From Tetranychus cinnabarinus (Eukaryota; Arthropoda; Arachnida; Trombidiformes; Tetranychidae), in the NCBI GenBank assembly GCA_022266195.1, contig WHVY01000005.1, positions 5,890,001 through 5,954,000 of the forward strand: a stretch of DNA of 64,000 bases, in the 5' to 3' direction. Position 1 is the stretch's first letter; the number at the start of each line of letters is the position of its first letter. A program made the translations under genes and the position numbers. The notes under the pieces are model-generated. The model did no database searches. It saw only the letters and a list, made by a program, of their open reading frames with translations, and was not told the origin of the DNA. Below, piece by piece: positions 60,365 to 64,000 of the stretch.

Positions 60365-60920
60365 GCAAACAAAATTGTAACTTAATTATTTAGTTGTTTA
60401 ATATCAAGACAATTCGAGTCAAAGACAAGACAAATACATGTTTGTAATTTCGTCACATTGAATTTCTGTGTATTTTGTAAAGCTGGATATGCCATGAAAA
60501 AGAAACTCTAGAAATGGAAAAAAATTGGTCAAAAATATCAAAAAAAGCTAATTGTTCTTGACTTAATCTGATGAAATGTGCACAGTCAAAATTGTTTAAA
60601 ATTTCATTTTTTAGTGTTTAATAAAGACTGAAAATAATATTTATCTAAAAATTTTTTTTGAATTTATGTTCACTGTCATTATTTTCAGGGACCCTTTTTA
60701 ATGAATCTTATTTGATATGACTAATCACGATTACATCTAAGAGTATTACTCTTTGGGAATTACACCAAAATTGAAAAAAAATTGCGATCTCTTACAAGTT
60801 GTTAGTCAAAGATTAATGCATTTAACAGAAGGCAAAGTTTAGTACAGGCATATACTCACTGGATGACTCTGTTCGCAGTATTGAAAAACATTAATAAATT
60901 TGTAATCGCAACCTTTTTCT
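60365..60920. other. 3' flank of copy 2
   Basis: AT-rich sequence with an AATAAA near 60620 that may end the copy 2 transcript. No gene is seen. Confidence 0.4.
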
Positions 60921-61323
60921 TAGAGATGGGCGATTCTCGACTAATCAAGTAATCGATATTTTAGCGATTAGCGCAAGGAAAACGATTAGAATCTATGCTT
61001 AATCAAGGTAGCAAAATAATAAATCTTGAAGCATTCAAGCAACTTTTCCAAGTTTGAGGCTCTTCTTTACATCAATAAAGTACAAGTTAGTCTTTTACAT
61101 GGCACTGAAATCACTGGAAGATTCAAGTATTTTGACTTTGAGATGCTGAAATTATGCCGGTTTCCCTTTTATTTATATTTTTTTTCTGCAAGCATGGATT
61201 CGCAAAATTCGTGAGTTTTTAGCTCATGTGAAGCTTATCGATTCTCGCAAAAACTAATCGATGCTCATTTTTTGAAAAAGAATCGATCCGTATCGATGTA
61301 ATCGAGGTAATCGCCCATCTCTA
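60921..61323. mobile_element. hAT-like MITE
   Basis: 403 bp with 15-bp perfect terminal inverted repeats, TAGAGATGGGCGATT (60921-60935) and its complement (61309-61323). It is flanked by TTTTTCT on both sides (7 bp; 8 bp if one terminal T is counted differently). The TAGAGATGGGC terminus and a target duplication of about 8 bp are typical of hAT elements. The inside is rich in ATCGAT motifs and has no transposase. Confidence 0.85.
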
Positions 61324-61660
61324 TTTTTCTTACTTTTTAATTTCTTGAGTTTTAATTTTGTATGAATTTTACTTAATGTCGCCCTTCAGTGAGTATATGC
61401 CGGTACCTTGGCCCTTTTGTTGAATCCATCATCTTATACCTTAATCTTTGTTGTTACAACTAAGCTCATCTATTGATTGATCATCAGTAGATGGCGCTGA
61501 TTTTTTTGTCAAAAATAAATGAAAATTGACTTTACATATTGGAACTAACAGACAGACTGACAGGATAACAATGCGAGCAGTGACTGTCAACAATTTGTGA
61601 TCTAGTTTTCTACATCGCATCATCATTTTACTGTTAATATCGTGTAGTTTTTAATTCACT

Positions 61661-64000
61661 ATGGTGCTTAATGATCGTTCCAATGTGGAAGTTGTTTTCG
61701 TTGTTGAAGGAACTGCTAATCTAAGTTTATATGCCGAATCAATTAAATCAAGCTACATCATTCCTACTCTAGAGTTAGTGTTTTTACTCCTTATGTGTTT
61801 TTTATTTTGTTTCATTTTACAAAAAGATCTAACAATTGTAGCGTGATATCTTTATTTGCAGAATTTTAAGTGGTGGACCTCCAGATGAAAATGATTATGA
61901 GTTTGAGAACACACTCAATTGTTCCCTTTTTGCATTGGTTGTTTTCATGACGGCTGATTCGGCTCCCGATCCTGCCTCATTTTGTTTTGGGCCTACCTCA
62001 TCAACACACAAACTCTTACAATGGTTTGATCGAATACAGTGAGTATTTTAATTTTCTTTTGCTAAATTAAGACCATTTGTTAATCCTTAGCTATCTCTTT
62101 CAGATTTAATTGCGGAGGTGCATCCTCATGTAGTCACATAACTGAAGGTATTGCTACCTCGTTGCAATGTTTTGACGAGTTTAAAACAATGAGAGAGAAT
62201 GCTTCACCTGGCTCAAGTCATAACAAAATTCCCAAGCATTGTGTGCTCATCTGTAACTCTCCGCCATATGCTTTACCTGCGGCTGAAAGTATTTCGTATA
62301 ATGGTTTAATGATTGATCATTTAGTGGGCATTATGGGTGATAGAGGGATAAGTCTGAGTCTATTCTCTCCTAGAAAGATGCCTTTTCTATTCAAGTTATA
62401 TGAAAAAGCTGGTGGAGACCTAAACTCAGCTTTAGCTAAGAACTATGCGAAAGATAGAAGACATTTAGTTCTATTAAAAAATTTTCAACTGCAAGAAAGA
62501 CCCATAAGCCCACAGGCAAATCAATCATCTAATAAATCTCTCGAAAAAGCATCTTCTTCGCCTTCTCCATCTAATCAGGGTAATTTTGATTGGAAGTCTT
62601 GAACATTACGGATGAAAGAAGTTGCTGGTGTTCTTTTTATTACAATATGAATATTATTCAAATTTTAGCTGATTTCCTTTCAAACCTGTACATTTCTCTT
62701 GTTTTTAAGCTTTTATCAATTTTCTAGTCAATCAGCTCTTCTCTTAAATTTCCATTCATCTTAGTTTCATGTTGCATTCCATTCAATTTGTGTATATGAA
62801 AATCTTAGGCAAAAATATTCAACTTTTTTAAGCATGATAAATATTCTGTTGATCTACTTGAACTTTATGCACTCACTTCATTCATCCGTATTTTTCAGCT
62901 TATTTTTATGCCGCTTGACTCACTTTATTTATGCTTCATTTTCTTCAGGTCAAAAAAGGCCACTTTCTCCTGCATCTTCAGCTGTATATAGTAAGTTGAT
63001 GTATAAACAAAATTGACCTCGATAAGAGCAAAACAAGTTTTTATGTTATTCATTCATATTTTTTGTTTCTTTTAGGTAAAGACAGTGTTCAAATCACCAT
63101 CCACCAACAACAACCACAACAACAGCTTCAACAGCAACAAGTACAACAAAATCAATTGCAACAACAACAGCAGCAGCAGCAACAACAACAACAGCAGCAG
63201 CAGCAGCAGCAACAACAACAACAACAGCAACAGCAACAACACATCAGAGGACCACCTCCTCCGCCCCCGACATTTATTCAGTCTGACAAAACCTCAACGC
63301 CTGACTCAATAGCTCCAGTTCGTTCTATTCCTAATACTATGCCTGTTCTTACCAGTCAACTATCTTCCATACGTCAAGGAGCACCAAATGTTGTGTCTCA
63401 GCAGTCTGGTCCGCCTGGTCAATCAAATCAAACTCGTATGGGCTTCCCAGGAACTCAAATTAGATCAGTACAAAGAGAAAACTATAACCCTGTGATGATG
63501 CAAGGACAATTAAGAGGTGCTTCTTCGCCTTTCTCTGCTCCACCTCCTAGTCCGATGAATCGTGCCTCTGTTCCTTCCCCTCTTTCGCAAAATGCACCTT
63601 CACCAATGCCAGTTCCTCCTGGGGGTATGATGAATCAAGATTCTAATGTCTCAAGTCAACAAATGCCCATGCCAAATTCAATGATGAAAGATAAGAAGAT
63701 TATTTGGAATGGAACCATCGAGTTTCAAGAAAAATCAGCTCAAGAAGGAATTCCTCCAAAGTATTCTCTACCTTGTTCCATTACATCAACAAATGGTAGC
63801 CCTGATTTAGAAAAAAATGCCGAAAAATGGCCTTCTATGCTGAATCTTTCACTTCTACCTAGAACAATAATTAATGCAGTTTTACCTGTGTTGAAGAATG
63901 AATCACATGTTGTGGTGCTTAATTTTGCTAATCAAGACACATCTGAAATAATTCAAAAATTACAAAAAACAATCTCAGGAGGCGGTCGACAACCCCAAAT
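61661..64000 (+). CDS. MED25: Mediator subunit MED25, 5' part
   Basis: Five exons: 61661-61773, 61862-62038, 62104-62579, 62949-62990 and 63076 to beyond the window edge. Phases agree and 577 codons are visible. MED25 joins Mediator through its N-terminal von Willebrand A domain and receives activators on its ACID domain. Here the VWA domain covers about residues 1-225, with VEVVFVVEGTANL, FNCGGASSCSHITEG and CVLICNSPPYALPA, all close to human MED25. A 14-codon micro-exon (62949-62990) and a Gln/Pro-rich linker follow, including an unbroken run of 27 Gln at 63159-63239. The ACID/PTOV domain starts near residue 476 (KKIIWNGTIEFQEK) and is cut by the window edge. If the intron after 62579 is retained, the frame stops after NFDWKS, leaving a VWA-only product. 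Confidence 0.94.
63159..63239 (+). repeat. CAA/CAG tract encoding 27 Gln
   Basis: A mixed CAA/CAG run in frame within MED25 exon 5. Codon mixing should make it more stable than a pure CAG tract. Confidence 0.9.

Larger units (their letters stand above)
58905..60400. repeat. Right arm of the 1.5-kb inverted duplication
   Basis: Inverted match to about 1030-2520. It is close to exact from about 59030 through the stop codon at 60364, and diverges with indels at both edges. Confidence 0.85.

Noticed and set aside
63085..63312. Asn/Ser-rich 75-codon frame in MED25 exon 5
   Set aside because: Shifted reading of the CAA/CAG tract; the Gln frame joins correctly to the upstream exons and continues to the window edge.
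1..64000. CRISPR array, operon, phage or bacterial system
   Set aside because: The sequence is eukaryotic throughout: spliced genes, LTR retrotransposon, MITEs, TATA boxes and polyadenylation signals. No regularly spaced repeats with unique spacers were seen.

Overview
The window is nuclear DNA from an animal, almost certainly an arthropod. It is AT-rich, its genes are split by GT-AG introns, and its single-copy genes are clear animal orthologues (TYW1, GSKIP, DCP2, AIP, muscleblind, MED25). The compact gene-dense ends, many short introns and Gly-rich secreted proteins would suit a mite such as Tetranychus, but that species guess is inference. No CRISPR, tRNA or rRNA gene was seen.

Layout. 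(1) 1.0-2.5 kb: a secreted Gly/Ala/Lys-rich protein gene on the minus strand. (2) 2.7-9.1 kb: a housekeeping cluster of TYW1 (-), GSKIP (+), DCP2 (-) and AIP (+), with two short divergent promoter gaps of about 0.35 and 0.5 kb. (3) 11.3-14.4 kb: a three-exon secreted acidic protein (-), whose first intron carries a 1.24-kb near-perfect palindrome. (4) 16.9-20.8 kb: a four-exon secreted Gly-Leu-Gly-rich structural protein (+). (5) 22.3-29.1 kb: a complete, very young Ty1/Copia retrotransposon (+) with equal 1046-bp LTRs, a 5-bp target duplication, an intact 1414-codon polyprotein and a half-tRNA-iMet primer site. (6) 30.1-56.6 kb: muscleblind (+), four CCCH fingers spread over seven supported exons and an 18.3-kb intron; a second palindromic element lies in its last intron. 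(7) 59.5-60.4 kb: a second copy of gene 1 on the plus strand. (8) 60.9-61.3 kb: a hAT-like MITE. (9) 61.7 kb to the edge: the 5' part of MED25 (+).

The two copies of gene 1 form an inverted duplication of about 1.5 kb per arm (coding exons, intron, TATA box and upstream DNA). The arms are about 56 kb apart and enclose nearly every other gene here. The precursor has a signal peptide, an acidic stretch, an RERR furin-type site and then a strongly cationic Gly/Ala/Lys region, and I do not recognise its family. Functionally the window mixes RNA biology (tRNA wybutosine synthesis, mRNA decapping, splicing regulation, Mediator) with lineage-specific secreted proteins. That looks like ordinary gene-neighbour mixing, not an operon-like pathway.

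Exon coordinates were derived by hand from splice consensus, reading phase and family similarity. ORFs were checked across every junction. No alignment or database search was run.
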